Made by a program: the position numbers and the translations under genes. Of a DNA stretch of 60,114 nt, positions 40,986-50,424 are shown piece by piece. The stretch lies in assembly GCA_022841465.1 (NCBI GenBank), contig JALHRL010000024.1, positions 1 through 60,114 of the forward strand. Reading direction: 5' to 3'. This stretch comes from Bacteroidia bacterium (GTDB taxonomy: Bacteria > Bacteroidota > Bacteroidia > B-17B0 > Aurantibacillaceae). The stretch's first letter is position 1, and each line of letters starts with the position of its first letter. Under the pieces are notes generated by a model. It was not told the DNA's origin and searched no databases. It saw only the letters and a list, made by a program, of their open reading frames with translations.

Positions 40986-41732
40986 ATGATAAAAAGAGTA
41001 GTAATTATTATTTTTTGTTTTACCATTTCAAAGGAAGCCTCTTCACAAGGAGGTTTTTTTAGGGGATTCGGATTTTACGGTGCCGGAACGCAATCCATGC
41101 ATCATTACAAAAATGTAGATAGAGATAAAAGGCAATACACCTTTGGTGATTATGCTGCCAACCCTCAATACTACTCGCCTCAAAACCATTATTCAATGGA
41201 ACGTTTTAGTTGGGGAGCAGGCTTGTTTTTAGAATTTGGAAGAAGTAACAATGTAAGATGGCAAACAGAATTGGAATATGCGAATAAAGGTGCAAAAGAA
41301 AAAGAATTGTTAGACCCTTTGTTCGGAATACGCTCCGATAGATTTGTTGCCAATAAATACACCTATTTTCAATGGAATAACTATTTGAAATTTTTTGGTG
41401 CGTTTGGTTATGCCGCTAAATGGTATGTAATGCCCGGCGTTCGTTTAGAATATTTATTTAGAAGCTCTACACCGGTTTACAATCCATACAGCAGTAACTT
41501 TCCTAAGTTTTGGTTTAGCGGCGACATAGGTGTGGGTACCGAATACCCTTTTTATAAAAAATGGAATTGGTTTGTGGAATATCATTACAATCCTGATGTA
41601 TTAAGACACAAAAACGGAACCGCAGCTATTAGAAACAGAACTTTTGAATTGCGTTTAGGTTTGGTGTTCAGACCTAAACAAAGAAGTATTGACGATTGCA
41701 ATGCACCAAAATATTTTGGCCCTAACTATTAG
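40986..41732 (+). CDS. predicted outer-membrane beta-barrel protein
   Basis: 248 residues with a short signal peptide (hydrophobic 3-18, ending KEASSQG). The rest is Gly- and aromatic-rich with alternating strands (FSWGAGLFLEFGRSNN, WNWFVEYHYNPDVL) and ends FELRLGLVFRP before a short tail. Function unknown. It lies 2 bp after fabD and 7 bp before ald, so it is expressed with one or both; no functional link is evident. Confidence 0.82.
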   Translation: MIKRVVIIIFCFTISKEASSQGGFFRGFGFYGAGTQSMHHYKNVDRDKRQYTFGDYAANPQYYSPQNHYSMERFSWGAGLFLEFGRSNNVRWQTELEYANKGAKEKELLDPLFGIRSDRFVANKYTYFQWNNYLKFFGAFGYAAKWYVMPGVRLEYLFRSSTPVYNPYSSNFPKFWFSGDIGVGTEYPFYKKWNWFVEYHYNPDVLRHKNGTAAIRNRTFELRLGLVFRPKQRSIDDCNAPKYFGPNY

Positions 41733-41739
41733 ATTATAA

Positions 41740-42963
41740 ATGATGGAAATGAATAAAGAAGCATTAATTGCCTTAACCAAAGCAGCATTATCTCCACAAG
41801 AAGAAATGTTGGAAGTAGCAAGAAAAAAAGGAAAACTATTTATTGGAATTCCGAAAGAAATAGCGTTTCAGGAAACCAGGGTTCCTTTAGTACCGGATGC
41901 AGTTGCTTTGTTGGTAAATAACGGACATAGAATTGTAATAGAAGCAGGGGCAGGAAAGGCCGCGCACTTTGAAGACAATGATTACAGCGAAGCAGGCGCA
42001 GAAATTGTTTACTCGCCACAAGATGTTTATCAGGCAAATGTTATTTTAAAAATTGCACCGCCAACAATAGAAGAAATTGAATACATGCAACCCAAGCAAA
42101 CACTTTTTAGTGCATTGCAATTATCGGTTCAGCCGGAAAATTTTCTAAAAAAACTAATCTCCAAAAAACTAAACTGTGTTGCTTTTGATTTAATTACTGA
42201 TGAAGCAGGTATTTATCCTGTAATACGTGCCATGGGTGAAATTGCAGGAGGAGCAAGTATACTAATTGCAGCAGAATTATTAAGCAATGTAAATGGAGGA
42301 GTAGGTGCAATTTTAGGGGGAATAAGCGGTATATCACCAACCGAAGTTATAATTATAGGAGCGGGTACAGTTGGTGAATTTGCAGCCCGTGCCGCTATTG
42401 GATTAGGTGCAACCGTAAAAGTGTTTGATAATTCTACTTCGCGCTTACGTCGTTTACAAAACCAATTAGGGTCTCGTGTTTTTACATCTGTTATTGTGCC
42501 AAAAGTTTTAGAAAAACATTTACGTACTGCCGATGTAGCAATTGGCGCTTTAAGATCGCGTAATGGCCGTGCACCAAATATTGTTTCAGAAGAAATGGTT
42601 GCTGAAATGAAACAAGATTCTGTGATAATTGATGTGAGTATTGATCAAGGCGGGGTTTTTGAAACATCTAAAGTAACAAACCATACCAAACCAATTTTCA
42701 GAAAACACGGCGTTATACATTACTGTGTGCCCAATATTCCTAGTCGCGTTGCCAGAACAGCTTCTTATGCAATAAGCAATATTTTCTCACAAATTGTATT
42801 AAACATGGGCGAAGAGGGTGGTTTTGATAGTGTGGTAAGAAAAGATGCGGGAATAAGAAATGGAATTTATATTTATAACGGCGTTCTTACCAGTCAGTTT
42901 TTAGGTGAAACATTTAATTTGCCATTTAAAGATATTAATCTTTTAATGGCATCTATTAAATAA
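41740..42963 (+). CDS. ald: alanine dehydrogenase
   Basis: 407 residues, AlaDH/PNT family. IGIPKEIAFQETRVPLVP near 30-47 with the substrate Arg, catalytic Lys and His candidates in the N-terminal domain, and the NAD loop IIGAGTVGEFAARAAIGLGA near 205-224. It reversibly deaminates alanine to pyruvate and ammonia. A short 30-residue N-terminal extension precedes the family start, as I recall in other Bacteroidota. ATG 41740 and ATG 41743 are both possible starts. Confidence 0.93.
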   Translation: MMEMNKEALIALTKAALSPQEEMLEVARKKGKLFIGIPKEIAFQETRVPLVPDAVALLVNNGHRIVIEAGAGKAAHFEDNDYSEAGAEIVYSPQDVYQANVILKIAPPTIEEIEYMQPKQTLFSALQLSVQPENFLKKLISKKLNCVAFDLITDEAGIYPVIRAMGEIAGGASILIAAELLSNVNGGVGAILGGISGISPTEVIIIGAGTVGEFAARAAIGLGATVKVFDNSTSRLRRLQNQLGSRVFTSVIVPKVLEKHLRTADVAIGALRSRNGRAPNIVSEEMVAEMKQDSVIIDVSIDQGGVFETSKVTNHTKPIFRKHGVIHYCVPNIPSRVARTASYAISNIFSQIVLNMGEEGGFDSVVRKDAGIRNGIYIYNGVLTSQFLGETFNLPFKDINLLMASIK

Positions 42964-42967
42964 CAAC

Positions 42968-43306
42968 TTATTTATCTTGTGGGAAATCGTTTTGGTAAAA
43001 AACGGTATCTGTAACGGTTCCTGTTTCAGCAGAATAGTAGTACCAAATTCCTTCTCGTTTATCATCTTCGTATGAACCGCTTACTAATAATTTTGGAGGT
43101 TTTGGGTCTTTAGATTTTTTATCTTTGTTAGCGTAAAAAAACCATTGCCCTTGTTTTAGTCCTTTTAAATCCACTTTGTTTATAGTGTCTTTACCTTGCA
43201 TCTCAAACGATTGGTAAGCAGGCTTGGCAACTTCTTCTGTTTTTGAACCACAAGAAGTTAAAATCACCATAAAAGTTAATACAATAAAAGACTTTAAAAA
43301 ATTCAT
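42968..43306 (-). CDS. lipoprotein with MORN-like repeats
   Basis: 112 residues. Signal peptide with lipobox LTSC (C19), so lipidated at the outer leaflet or outer membrane. Two imperfect MORN-like units are visible: DLKGLKQGQWFFYAN and GSYEDDKREGIWYYYS, the pattern seen in YwqK-type proteins. Function unknown. It is convergent with ald, 4 bp apart; upstream is a 127-bp AT-rich gap with no gene before the AI-2E transporter. Confidence 0.8.
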   Translation of the reverse strand: MNFLKSFIVLTFMVILTSCGSKTEEVAKPAYQSFEMQGKDTINKVDLKGLKQGQWFFYANKDKKSKDPKPPKLLVSGSYEDDKREGIWYYYSAETGTVTDTVFYQNDFPQDK

Positions 43307-43433
43307 CTACCAAAAATTTAAGAAGCCAAAAATACATAAAACTGGAAAAGAACAAAGGTTTTAACGGTGTTTTTTAGGTAAAAAAATCAACAATTTGTTG
43401 AAAAAGCCAAAATACATCGGTTTTATAAGCTAA

Positions 43434-44543
43434 TTAAGGCCTGATTTTATTGCTTTCATCGTTAAGTTTGGAAGTTATTTTCTCGAAAAAGCGAAAATGA
43501 GAAAGGTATTGTTTGGCAATAATTCTTATTATGGTGTACACCGGTAAGGCAATAATCATTCCTCCAATACCACCTAAAATTGCACCCATAATAGTTACCA
43601 AAAATATTTCTAAAGGATGTGCTTTAACTGAACTGGAAAATATAAAAGGTTGAATAATAAAACCATCTATTAAATTAATAGAAAATAAGGTGAAAAATAT
43701 TTTTGTAATAATAGTTCCAATTAATTCATATTGCTCGTTGGCAATACAGCCACTTACCCCTAAAAAAATAGCAACAACCATAGTAATAGCAGAACCAATG
43801 TATGGCACAATATTTAATATACCCGCTGTAAAACCAATGATTAATGCATTCTGAATTCCAAACAACCACAAGCTGGTTCCTGCAATGGTTCCAACAATAA
43901 TCATATCGGTAAATAGGCCGGCAAAATATTTCCCTAGCATAGCTTTTGTTGAGCTCAAAATTGCCAATACAACTCCTTCACTTTTTTTTGGAAACAAAAC
44001 CAATAGGGCATTTTTTATTATTTGCTCGTCTTTTAAAAAGAAAAAAGTAATAAACATGACACATAAAACTCCGCCTATAATGGTTCCTGCGTAATCAAGA
44101 AAATTGTTTACCGCATTACTAAAATTGGCAACATTTAATAAACTTTCAAGTTCAGTCAACAAGGCATTTTTAAAATCGTTTTCATTACCCAAACTTTTTA
44201 TTAATTCGTTAAAGGATGGAAATTGTAATAATATATTATGTAAAACATCGTTAAAGTTTAGTTCAGATAAAAGTTCGGCCTGCTTAAGAAGTGGCGGAAA
44301 AATCATTTTAAATAAGAAAAGTAAAAAAGTAACTAAAATAAGCAAGGTAAGTAATGATGAAATCGAAGAAGGGATAGCTATTTTTCCTAATTTAATTTTA
44401 TTTATTTTTTGGGTTATTGGGTATCCTATAAGAAACAAAACACCGGAAATTGCTACATATATAACAATTTTAAAAAACACAATAGAAAACAACACCAAAA
44501 GTGCTATGCCTAAAATTCTCCAAAAATAATACCTGAACTTCAT
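43434..44543 (-). CDS. AI-2E family transporter (UPF0118)
   Basis: 369 residues with about eight hydrophobic segments and a central helical domain (about 90-150) that faces the cytoplasm or periplasm. The conserved segments GGVLCVMFITFFFLKDEQ and GPIAGTSLWLFGIQNALIIG-like loops, ending GIGGMIIALPVYTIIRII, match the AI-2E/PerM family. Members have been linked to export of autoinducer-2 or sodium; no assignment here. Divergent from the GWxTD gene by about 100 bp. Confidence 0.9.
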   Translation of the reverse strand: MKFRYYFWRILGIALLVLFSIVFFKIVIYVAISGVLFLIGYPITQKINKIKLGKIAIPSSISSLLTLLILVTFLLFLFKMIFPPLLKQAELLSELNFNDVLHNILLQFPSFNELIKSLGNENDFKNALLTELESLLNVANFSNAVNNFLDYAGTIIGGVLCVMFITFFFLKDEQIIKNALLVLFPKKSEGVVLAILSSTKAMLGKYFAGLFTDMIIVGTIAGTSLWLFGIQNALIIGFTAGILNIVPYIGSAITMVVAIFLGVSGCIANEQYELIGTIITKIFFTLFSINLIDGFIIQPFIFSSSVKAHPLEIFLVTIMGAILGGIGGMIIALPVYTIIRIIAKQYLSHFRFFEKITSKLNDESNKIRP

Positions 44544-44644
44544 TTTTGTTTTGTTGTTTTACGTTTATAAAGATACCTTATTTTTAAATATTGAATACTA
44601 TAATTAATTTATTCTTTTAATAATTAAGTTTACTTTTACATAGT

Positions 44645-45934
44645 ATGTCTTTTATACGTAAATTAACTTTTTTAGCATTAATAACTGCTTTTGCAACAGT
44701 TGTTTTTTTTGCTTGTAATTCTGTAAAGGGGTATAAATCCAGTCCTTCTAAAAACATAAATCATTCAGGTGAATCAAATAACGTTGAAACAAAATTAGTT
44801 GCTTTTCATACAAATGATAGTATCACAGAAGTTTATTTTGAAATTTCTACCGAAAATTTAATGTATAAAAAAATGGATACTAATCAGGTTTTTTATGCGA
44901 ACGTTTCAATTGCCTGCAAGTTGTTGCCCGACATAAATAGCAGAAGTATTATTGATAGTGCCTCACAAACTTTTTTTGTTAAATACAACAACGCATTAAA
45001 TGATAATGTAATTGAAGGAAAATTTACCTTAAAATTAAAACAACCAAATTATAGTTACCTGGATGTTTGGTTGATTGATAGAAATAAAAATATTAAATAT
45101 TCATATGCTTTATTTATAAATAAAAGAAACAATTTAGTAGAACAAAATTATTTATTTCTTAGAAACGATAAAATTGCATACAAAAACACTTTTTTTAAGG
45201 GAGAAGAAATAACGGTTATTTCTAATGCAAATAACAAAAAATCTATTATGATTGATTGCTTTTACAAAGATTTTGGTCTTGCCTTGCCGCCTTTTTCTTT
45301 ACAAAAACAAGATGAAATGAAGTACAGGCCGGATAGCACTTTTAAAATTGTTTTAAATGATAAGCTTAAACTTACAATGCCGAATAACGGTTTTTTTCAT
45401 CTTAAAGCAGATGCGCAATTTTTTGATGGAGCTTCCATTTTTACTTACGAAAAATCTTATCCTGGTGTTAATGATATTGATGAGATGATTAATTGTACCC
45501 GGTACATTATGCGTAAAGAAGAATTTGAAGAATGTAAAAATGCCCCAAATCCAAAAGCTGCAATTGATAACTTTTGGTTAAGTATTGCAGGAAGTAACGA
45601 ACGAGCCAAAGAACTTTTAAAGAAATATTATGGTAGAGTTAGAGAAGCAAATAAAAAATATACCAGTTACACACAAGGATGGAAAACAGACAGGGGAATG
45701 ATTTCTATAATTTTTGGCGAAACAATTAACACTTATTCAAGTAAAAATGATGAAATATGGGTGTATGGCCCTGAAACAGACGCCAATGCTTTGCGGTTTA
45801 TTTTTAAAAAAACAGACAATCCTTTTTCTAATAACGATTATGTTCTTCAACGATCGGCGTTATACAAAGAGCCTTGGTATACCGCAGTAGAATATTGGCG
45901 TCAAGGAAAAATATTTATACAAAAGCAAAATTAA
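44645..45934 (+). CDS. GWxTD domain lipoprotein
   Basis: 429 residues. Signal peptide with a lipobox-like Cys (AFATVVFFAC, C24). The GWxTD domain at the C-terminus is clear: GWKTDRG at 345-351, then MISIIFGETINTY, and the last aromatic-rich stretch YKEPWYTAVEYWRQG. Two beta-rich domains precede it. The family is widespread in Bacteroidota with no established function; envelope location is predicted. The gene stands alone between divergent and co-directional neighbours. Confidence 0.88.
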   Translation: MSFIRKLTFLALITAFATVVFFACNSVKGYKSSPSKNINHSGESNNVETKLVAFHTNDSITEVYFEISTENLMYKKMDTNQVFYANVSIACKLLPDINSRSIIDSASQTFFVKYNNALNDNVIEGKFTLKLKQPNYSYLDVWLIDRNKNIKYSYALFINKRNNLVEQNYLFLRNDKIAYKNTFFKGEEITVISNANNKKSIMIDCFYKDFGLALPPFSLQKQDEMKYRPDSTFKIVLNDKLKLTMPNNGFFHLKADAQFFDGASIFTYEKSYPGVNDIDEMINCTRYIMRKEEFEECKNAPNPKAAIDNFWLSIAGSNERAKELLKKYYGRVREANKKYTSYTQGWKTDRGMISIIFGETINTYSSKNDEIWVYGPETDANALRFIFKKTDNPFSNNDYVLQRSALYKEPWYTAVEYWRQGKIFIQKQN

Positions 45935-46017
45935 ACCTTTGCAAAAACAAGTTAAAAAAACTTATTTCCATTGTATATTTAATCTGATTAAAGTATCTTT
46001 ACGTAAATCAAAATAAT

Positions 46018-46632
46018 ATGAAAACTTATTTTACATTCATTTTTTCTGCAATTGCCTTCTTAGGTTTTGCACAACCAATTAAAAAAGGGAAAGGTCCTGC
46101 AATGGCTCCTGAATTAACCCCGGGTTATTATGTTACTCAAAAAGGAGATACCGTAAAGGGTGAAGTTCAAACAAATAGAGATAATCCAGGAGATTTATAT
46201 AATTCTATATATTTTAAAGATGCAAAGGGTGGAAAAGTTGTTGCTATAAGTTCTAAAAAAGCGAAGTATTATGGATATGGCGATAATCATTATGTTGTAA
46301 TGCCAATGGGGCAAACTGATGTTTATTTAAAATACCTTGCAAAAGGCCGTTTAAATTTCTTAGAGTATAAATATGAAACAACCGTTGCCGGTCAACCTGC
46401 TGTTGCTGCTGAATATTACGTTCAAGATACAAAAGCGGATGATGCAAATGCCGATTTAAGAGAACTTAAAAAGCTAAATGAAAAGTTTTATAAAAAAGAG
46501 ATGAAACCATACATGAAGGATCAACCCATGATTTGGAACGACCTTGATAAATTTGTTTTTAAACCTGAAGCAATTGCTAATTCTGTTAGAGAATACAACC
46601 GTTTTTACGCAAGTTCAGACAGTGCAGAATAA
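46018..46632 (+). CDS. secreted protein of unknown function
   Basis: 204 residues with a signal peptide (about 1-19, ending FGFAQP). Mature part begins with Lys/Gly-rich linker, then a GYYVTQKGDTVKGEVQTN motif typical of small Bacteroidota secreted domains, and Lys-rich helices at 150-200. No catalytic pattern seen. A TATCTTTA box lies about 25 bp before the ATG. It is followed by a terminator shared with the opposing FMN reductase gene. Confidence 0.78.
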   Translation: MKTYFTFIFSAIAFLGFAQPIKKGKGPAMAPELTPGYYVTQKGDTVKGEVQTNRDNPGDLYNSIYFKDAKGGKVVAISSKKAKYYGYGDNHYVVMPMGQTDVYLKYLAKGRLNFLEYKYETTVAGQPAVAAEYYVQDTKADDANADLRELKKLNEKFYKKEMKPYMKDQPMIWNDLDKFVFKPEAIANSVREYNRFYASSDSAE

Positions 46633-46650
46633 TTTTTTCTTAATTATATT

Positions 46651-46678
46651 AAAGCCAACAGAAATGTTGGCTTTTTTT
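46651..46678. terminator. terminator between convergent genes
   Basis: Stem AAAGCCAACA / TGTTGGCTTT around loop GAAA, followed by a T tract on the plus strand and A tract before it, so it can end both the secreted-protein gene (stop 46632) and the FMN reductase gene (stop 46685). Confidence 0.85.
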
Positions 46679-46684
46679 ATTTTA

Positions 46685-47212
46685 CTAATATTCCAAAAAC
46701 CCGTTAACCTGCATTTCGCAAATTCTTAGCTGTTCTGCTAAAGTAAATTGATGATCATCTGTTAATACTTTATCAATTAAAGAAATGGGTAATTTGTTGT
46801 AATACACGTTCATTTTTAAGTAATGCAATACTCCGGTTAAATGGTCCATACCTCTTAAATTCCCGGCTCTTCCGCTGCTTACGCCAACCAAACACGCTTT
46901 TTTATTAGTCCATTCACGCGGATGAACAGCATCAATAAATACTTTTAAAACACCGGGAAACCCACCATTGTATTCTGGTATAACAAAAATAAATTTATTG
47001 GATTTTCTAATGTACTTGTCAATAATTATTTCAAAACCATCACTTCTATTACCATACAATTCATCTTTAATAATAGTGGAAGGTATTTCTTCTAAACTAA
47101 ATTCATCAAAATCAACATTGCTGTTTTTAAGGATGTTAGCGTATATTTTGGATACTTTTTTACTGTAACTATCGGGTCTATTGGTACAGGTAATTATTAA
47201 AATTTTATTCAT
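46685..47212 (-). CDS. NADPH-dependent FMN reductase family protein
   Basis: 175 residues from ATG 47212 (MNKILIITCTNRPDS); a GTG five codons earlier is less likely. Flavodoxin-like fold: the phosphate loop TCTNRPDSYS at 8-17 and the isoalloxazine-side motif FVIPEYNGGFPGVLKVFIDAV near 77-97. It uses NAD(P)H to reduce FMN, chromate or quinones in related proteins; substrate unknown. It is divergent from the UPF0173 gene with 117 bp between. Confidence 0.9.
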   Translation of the reverse strand: MNKILIITCTNRPDSYSKKVSKIYANILKNSNVDFDEFSLEEIPSTIIKDELYGNRSDGFEIIIDKYIRKSNKFIFVIPEYNGGFPGVLKVFIDAVHPREWTNKKACLVGVSSGRAGNLRGMDHLTGVLHYLKMNVYYNKLPISLIDKVLTDDHQFTLAEQLRICEMQVNGFLEY

Positions 47213-47329
47213 ATTATTTATCAACACCTTTTAGCCTAAAGGCGCATTCTTGTTAAAAACTAAAGCTATGAAGATTGCCATATTGCATTAACTTTACAAA
47301 CAGCGAAAGCGCATTTTTGTTGAGATTTT

Positions 47330-48010
47330 ATGAACATTACTTATTTCGGGCATTCTTGTTTTAGTGTGGAAGTAAATGGTAAAACATTGTTGTTCGACCC
47401 TTTTATTAGTCCTAATGAACTGGCAAAAAGTATTAATGTTAATAGTGTTAAGGCAGATTATATTTTAATTAGTCACGGACACGAAGATCACATTGCAGAT
47501 GCCGTTAGTATTGCTAAAAGAACAAAGGCTAAAGTAATATGCAATTGGGAAATAAATGTGTGGCTTGGTAAACAAGGTGTTGAAAATATTCATCCAATGA
47601 ATACAGGAGGAAAAGTAAAGTTAGATTTTGGAAACGTAAAGTGTGTTGCAGCACAGCATAGCAGTAGTATGCCCGATGGCACATATGGTGGTAACCCAAT
47701 GGGTTTTGTTGTAGAGGGTGGAGATGTAAATTTTTACTACGCAGGAGATACAGCTTTAAGCTATGAAATGAAATTAATTGGAGATTATCGTAAAATTAAT
47801 TTTGCGTTTTTACCCATAGGCGACAATTTTACAATGGGAGTAGACAATGCAATTATTGCTAGCGATTTTATTAATTGTGGTGATGTAATAGGTATGCACT
47901 ATGATACTTTTGGCTACATCGTAATTGATAAAGAAGAAGCAAAAAACAAATTTAAAAGAGCAGGTAAGAACCTAACTCTTATGAATATAGGTGAAACAAT
48001 AGAAAAATAA
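47330..48010 (+). CDS. metal-dependent hydrolase, UPF0173 (beta-lactamase fold)
   Basis: 226 residues. The metallo-beta-lactamase motif HGHEDH is at 49-54, with H8 in YFGHSCF, a third His in AAQHSSS near 108 and a final His in GMHYDTFG near 190, together forming a two-metal site. UPF0173 members have no firm substrate. The parA gene begins 16 bp downstream; co-transcription with parAB is likely by spacing, but no functional link is known. Confidence 0.92.
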   Translation: MNITYFGHSCFSVEVNGKTLLFDPFISPNELAKSINVNSVKADYILISHGHEDHIADAVSIAKRTKAKVICNWEINVWLGKQGVENIHPMNTGGKVKLDFGNVKCVAAQHSSSMPDGTYGGNPMGFVVEGGDVNFYYAGDTALSYEMKLIGDYRKINFAFLPIGDNFTMGVDNAIIASDFINCGDVIGMHYDTFGYIVIDKEEAKNKFKRAGKNLTLMNIGETIEK

Positions 48011-48026
48011 CATAAAGAGAAGCACG

Positions 48027-48860
48027 ATGGGAAAAATTATAGCATTGGCAAATCAAAAGGGTGGAGTAGGCAAAACTACTTCTGCCATTAATTTAGCAGC
48101 TAGCTTAGCTGTTTTAGAGTATAAAACATTATTGGTTGATGCCGATCCTCAATCTAACGCCACTTCAGGAGTTGGAATAGATCCTGCAAATGTAAAAGCA
48201 GGATTATATGAGTGTATTATTGATAGCGTACATCCAAAAGATGTGGTATTAAAAACCGATACCCCAAATTTATTTTTATTACCAACAAATGCCGATTTAG
48301 TAGGTATAGAACTTGAATTGGTTAACCTTACCAACAGAGAGTTTATGATGAAAAAGGCCTTGGATAAAATAAAAGATAATTATGATTTTATAATCCTTGA
48401 TTGCTGCCCCTCATTAGGTTTAACCGTTATCAATTCCTTATCTGCAGCTGATAGTGTAATTATTCCGGTGCAATGCGAGTATTTTGCGTTAGAAGGAATG
48501 GGTAAATTATTGCAAACAATTAAAATTGTACAAACGCATTTAAATACCAATTTAGATATTGAAGGTGTTTTACTTACTATGTATGATGGCCGTTTACGCT
48601 TGGCTAATCAAGTAGTAGAGGAAGTAAAAACCCATTTTCAAGATATGGTGTTTGATACTTTGATACATCGTAACACCAAATTAGCCGAAGCTCCAAGTTT
48701 TGGAAAAACTATTATTATGCACGATGTTGCAGGAAAAGGCGCAAACAGCTATTTAAATTTAGCACGTGAAATTTTACAACGCAATGGTTTAACTAAAATA
48801 AGCGAAAAGAACCGAACTATAAGTGTTAGTGAAGAAGAAGAATTAAGTGAAGATTTTTAA
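48027..48860 (+). CDS. parA: chromosome partitioning ATPase ParA (Soj)
   Basis: 277 residues. Deviant Walker A KGGVGKTTSA at 11-20, Walker B-like VDADPQSNATSG near 37-48 and switch segment VIIPVQCEYFALEG near 145-160. It forms an ATP-dependent dimer on the nucleoid that pulls ParB-bound origins apart. The parB gene begins 4 bp later. Confidence 0.96.
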   Translation: MGKIIALANQKGGVGKTTSAINLAASLAVLEYKTLLVDADPQSNATSGVGIDPANVKAGLYECIIDSVHPKDVVLKTDTPNLFLLPTNADLVGIELELVNLTNREFMMKKALDKIKDNYDFIILDCCPSLGLTVINSLSAADSVIIPVQCEYFALEGMGKLLQTIKIVQTHLNTNLDIEGVLLTMYDGRLRLANQVVEEVKTHFQDMVFDTLIHRNTKLAEAPSFGKTIIMHDVAGKGANSYLNLAREILQRNGLTKISEKNRTISVSEEEELSEDF

Positions 48861-48864
48861 TTAG

Positions 48865-49779
48865 ATGAACCCACAAGAAAAAATGAGCAGCAGCAAGAAG
48901 CCAGCATTAGGAAGAGGATTAAGTGCATTGTTAGAAAATGCAAAAACAGATATTACTACTAAACATGTTGGAGAAGGAGCTCCGGTGGTAAACACTGTTT
49001 CGGTAATTAAAATTGCAAACATCGAAACAAATCCGTTTCAACCTAGAAGTCATTTCGAAGAAAATGCTTTACAAGAACTTTCAGATAGTATAAAAACGCA
49101 TGGCATCATTCAGCCAATTACAGTTCGTAAATTAGGATATGATAAATACCAACTAATTTCCGGAGAACGCCGTTTCCGCGCCTCTCAAATGGCCGGATTA
49201 AAAGAAGTTCCTGCGTATATACGTGTTGCAGACGATCAGGCAATGTTAGAAATGGCACTTGTAGAAAACATTCAGCGCGAAGATTTAAACCCAATTGAGG
49301 TTTCTTTATCTTACAAAAGATTAATTGATGAATGTAATTTAACACAAGAACAGTTAAGTGAAAAAGTTGGTAAACAAAGAAGTACGGTAACTAATTTCTT
49401 GCGTTTATTGAAGCTTCCTGCACCCATTCAAAAAGCATTGCGTGATAATGAAATTTCAATGGGGCATGCAAAATCCTTAATTAATATTGATAATGAAGAC
49501 CGCCAATTAGCCATTTTTGCTTTGGCGTTAGAACAAGATTTATCAGTGAGGCAAATTGAAGAACTTGCACGTGGTGAAAAGTTAAAGTTTAAACCTAAAA
49601 ATGCTAAACTAGAAAAGCCGGCAACTATTGAAGATAAAACCATTACGAAAAAGTTAGATGGAATTTTTAATAAAAGCTATCAGTTTAAACGAAACATTAA
49701 CGGAAAAGGAAAACTTACTTTATCTTTTAATAATGATACGGAGCTAAACCACATATTATCCTTTTTTGGAATTGAATAA
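48865..49779 (+). CDS. parB: chromosome partitioning protein ParB (Spo0J)
   Basis: 304 residues. The ParA-stimulating tip RGLSALL at 17-23, the ParB/Srx CTP-binding domain with GERRFRAS at 100-107 and ENIQRED, then a HTH domain (QLSEKVGKQRSTVTNFLRLLKLP) and a C-terminal dimer domain. It binds parS and slides as a CTP clamp. A clear 16-bp parS palindrome was not found in the window. A lipoprotein gene follows 6 bp later. Confidence 0.96.
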   Translation: MNPQEKMSSSKKPALGRGLSALLENAKTDITTKHVGEGAPVVNTVSVIKIANIETNPFQPRSHFEENALQELSDSIKTHGIIQPITVRKLGYDKYQLISGERRFRASQMAGLKEVPAYIRVADDQAMLEMALVENIQREDLNPIEVSLSYKRLIDECNLTQEQLSEKVGKQRSTVTNFLRLLKLPAPIQKALRDNEISMGHAKSLINIDNEDRQLAIFALALEQDLSVRQIEELARGEKLKFKPKNAKLEKPATIEDKTITKKLDGIFNKSYQFKRNINGKGKLTLSFNNDTELNHILSFFGIE

Positions 49780-49785
49780 GTAATT

Positions 49786-50274
49786 ATGAAAAACAAAATC
49801 AATTTAATTTTAACTCTATTTATAACTACAGTTGTAATTTATTCTTGTAAAAAGAAAGAGGAAACACCTACTGTTAAGGAGCCACCAGTTCAGCATTATG
49901 TTATGAAAGCAAAGGTTGATGGAAATGTTTGGGCAGTTACTGACAAATCATCTCATTCTAAGTTTGGTAATACCTACAGTTTTAATTCACAAACTGATTA
50001 TTCTACTCCTTACTCAGCAATGGGTGTAGGTTTTACGTATACAACAGGTGTTGTTAGTTTACAAAAATTTGGTGCTTTCTCAGCATATTATAGAGATTTA
50101 AATGGAACAAATTATCCTGCAATTTCAGGTACATTAAATATATCTCAAATAGATACCTTGGGTTCATTTAATTTATTAAGCAAATTAAAAGCTACATTCA
50201 GTTTTATTACCGATACGGTTGCCGGGAAAAGTTATACTATAACTGAAGGGGTTATAGATTATACCAAAAACTAA
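49786..50274 (+). CDS. lipoprotein of unknown function
   Basis: 162 residues. Lipobox VIYSC (C21) after a hydrophobic N-terminus, then a charged linker KKKEETPTVKEPP. The rest is an all-beta small domain with MKAKVDGNVWAV at its start, which resembles a DUF6252-like fold common in Bacteroidota. It lies right after parB but is likely an unrelated passenger; a terminator follows. Confidence 0.8.
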   Translation: MKNKINLILTLFITTVVIYSCKKKEETPTVKEPPVQHYVMKAKVDGNVWAVTDKSSHSKFGNTYSFNSQTDYSTPYSAMGVGFTYTTGVVSLQKFGAFSAYYRDLNGTNYPAISGTLNISQIDTLGSFNLLSKLKATFSFITDTVAGKSYTITEGVIDYTKN

Positions 50275-50294
50275 ATTAAAGAAAACATATTTCA

Positions 50295-50323
50295 TAAAAA
50301 AGAGGGATACCCCCTCTTTTTTT
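50295..50323 (+). terminator. terminator after the parAB-lipoprotein run
   Basis: AAAAAAGAGGG / CCCCTCTTTTTT stem with a short ATA-C loop and a T tract, about 20 bp after the lipoprotein stop. Confidence 0.85.
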
Positions 50324-50377
50324 ATGCCATAACTTCAAAAAAGTTAATAATTTTTAATACACCCCCCTTTTTTTTAC

Positions 50378-50385
50378 TACATTTG
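50378..50385 (+). promoter_or_regulatory. -7 box of glnN
   Basis: TACATTTG, an exact TAnnTTTG match, 39 bp before the ATG at 50425. It lies after the preceding terminator, so glnN is transcribed alone. Confidence 0.65.
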
Positions 50386-50424
50386 CTGAAAATTATTAAA
50401 AATTTTACAAAACACCCCTAAAAA

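Noticed and set aside
47330-49779. Search for parS and the replication origin near parAB
   Set aside because: No 16-bp parS-like palindrome was found in the window; half-site-like words at 8462 (TGTTTCAC) and 31653 (GTGAAAC) are not palindromic.
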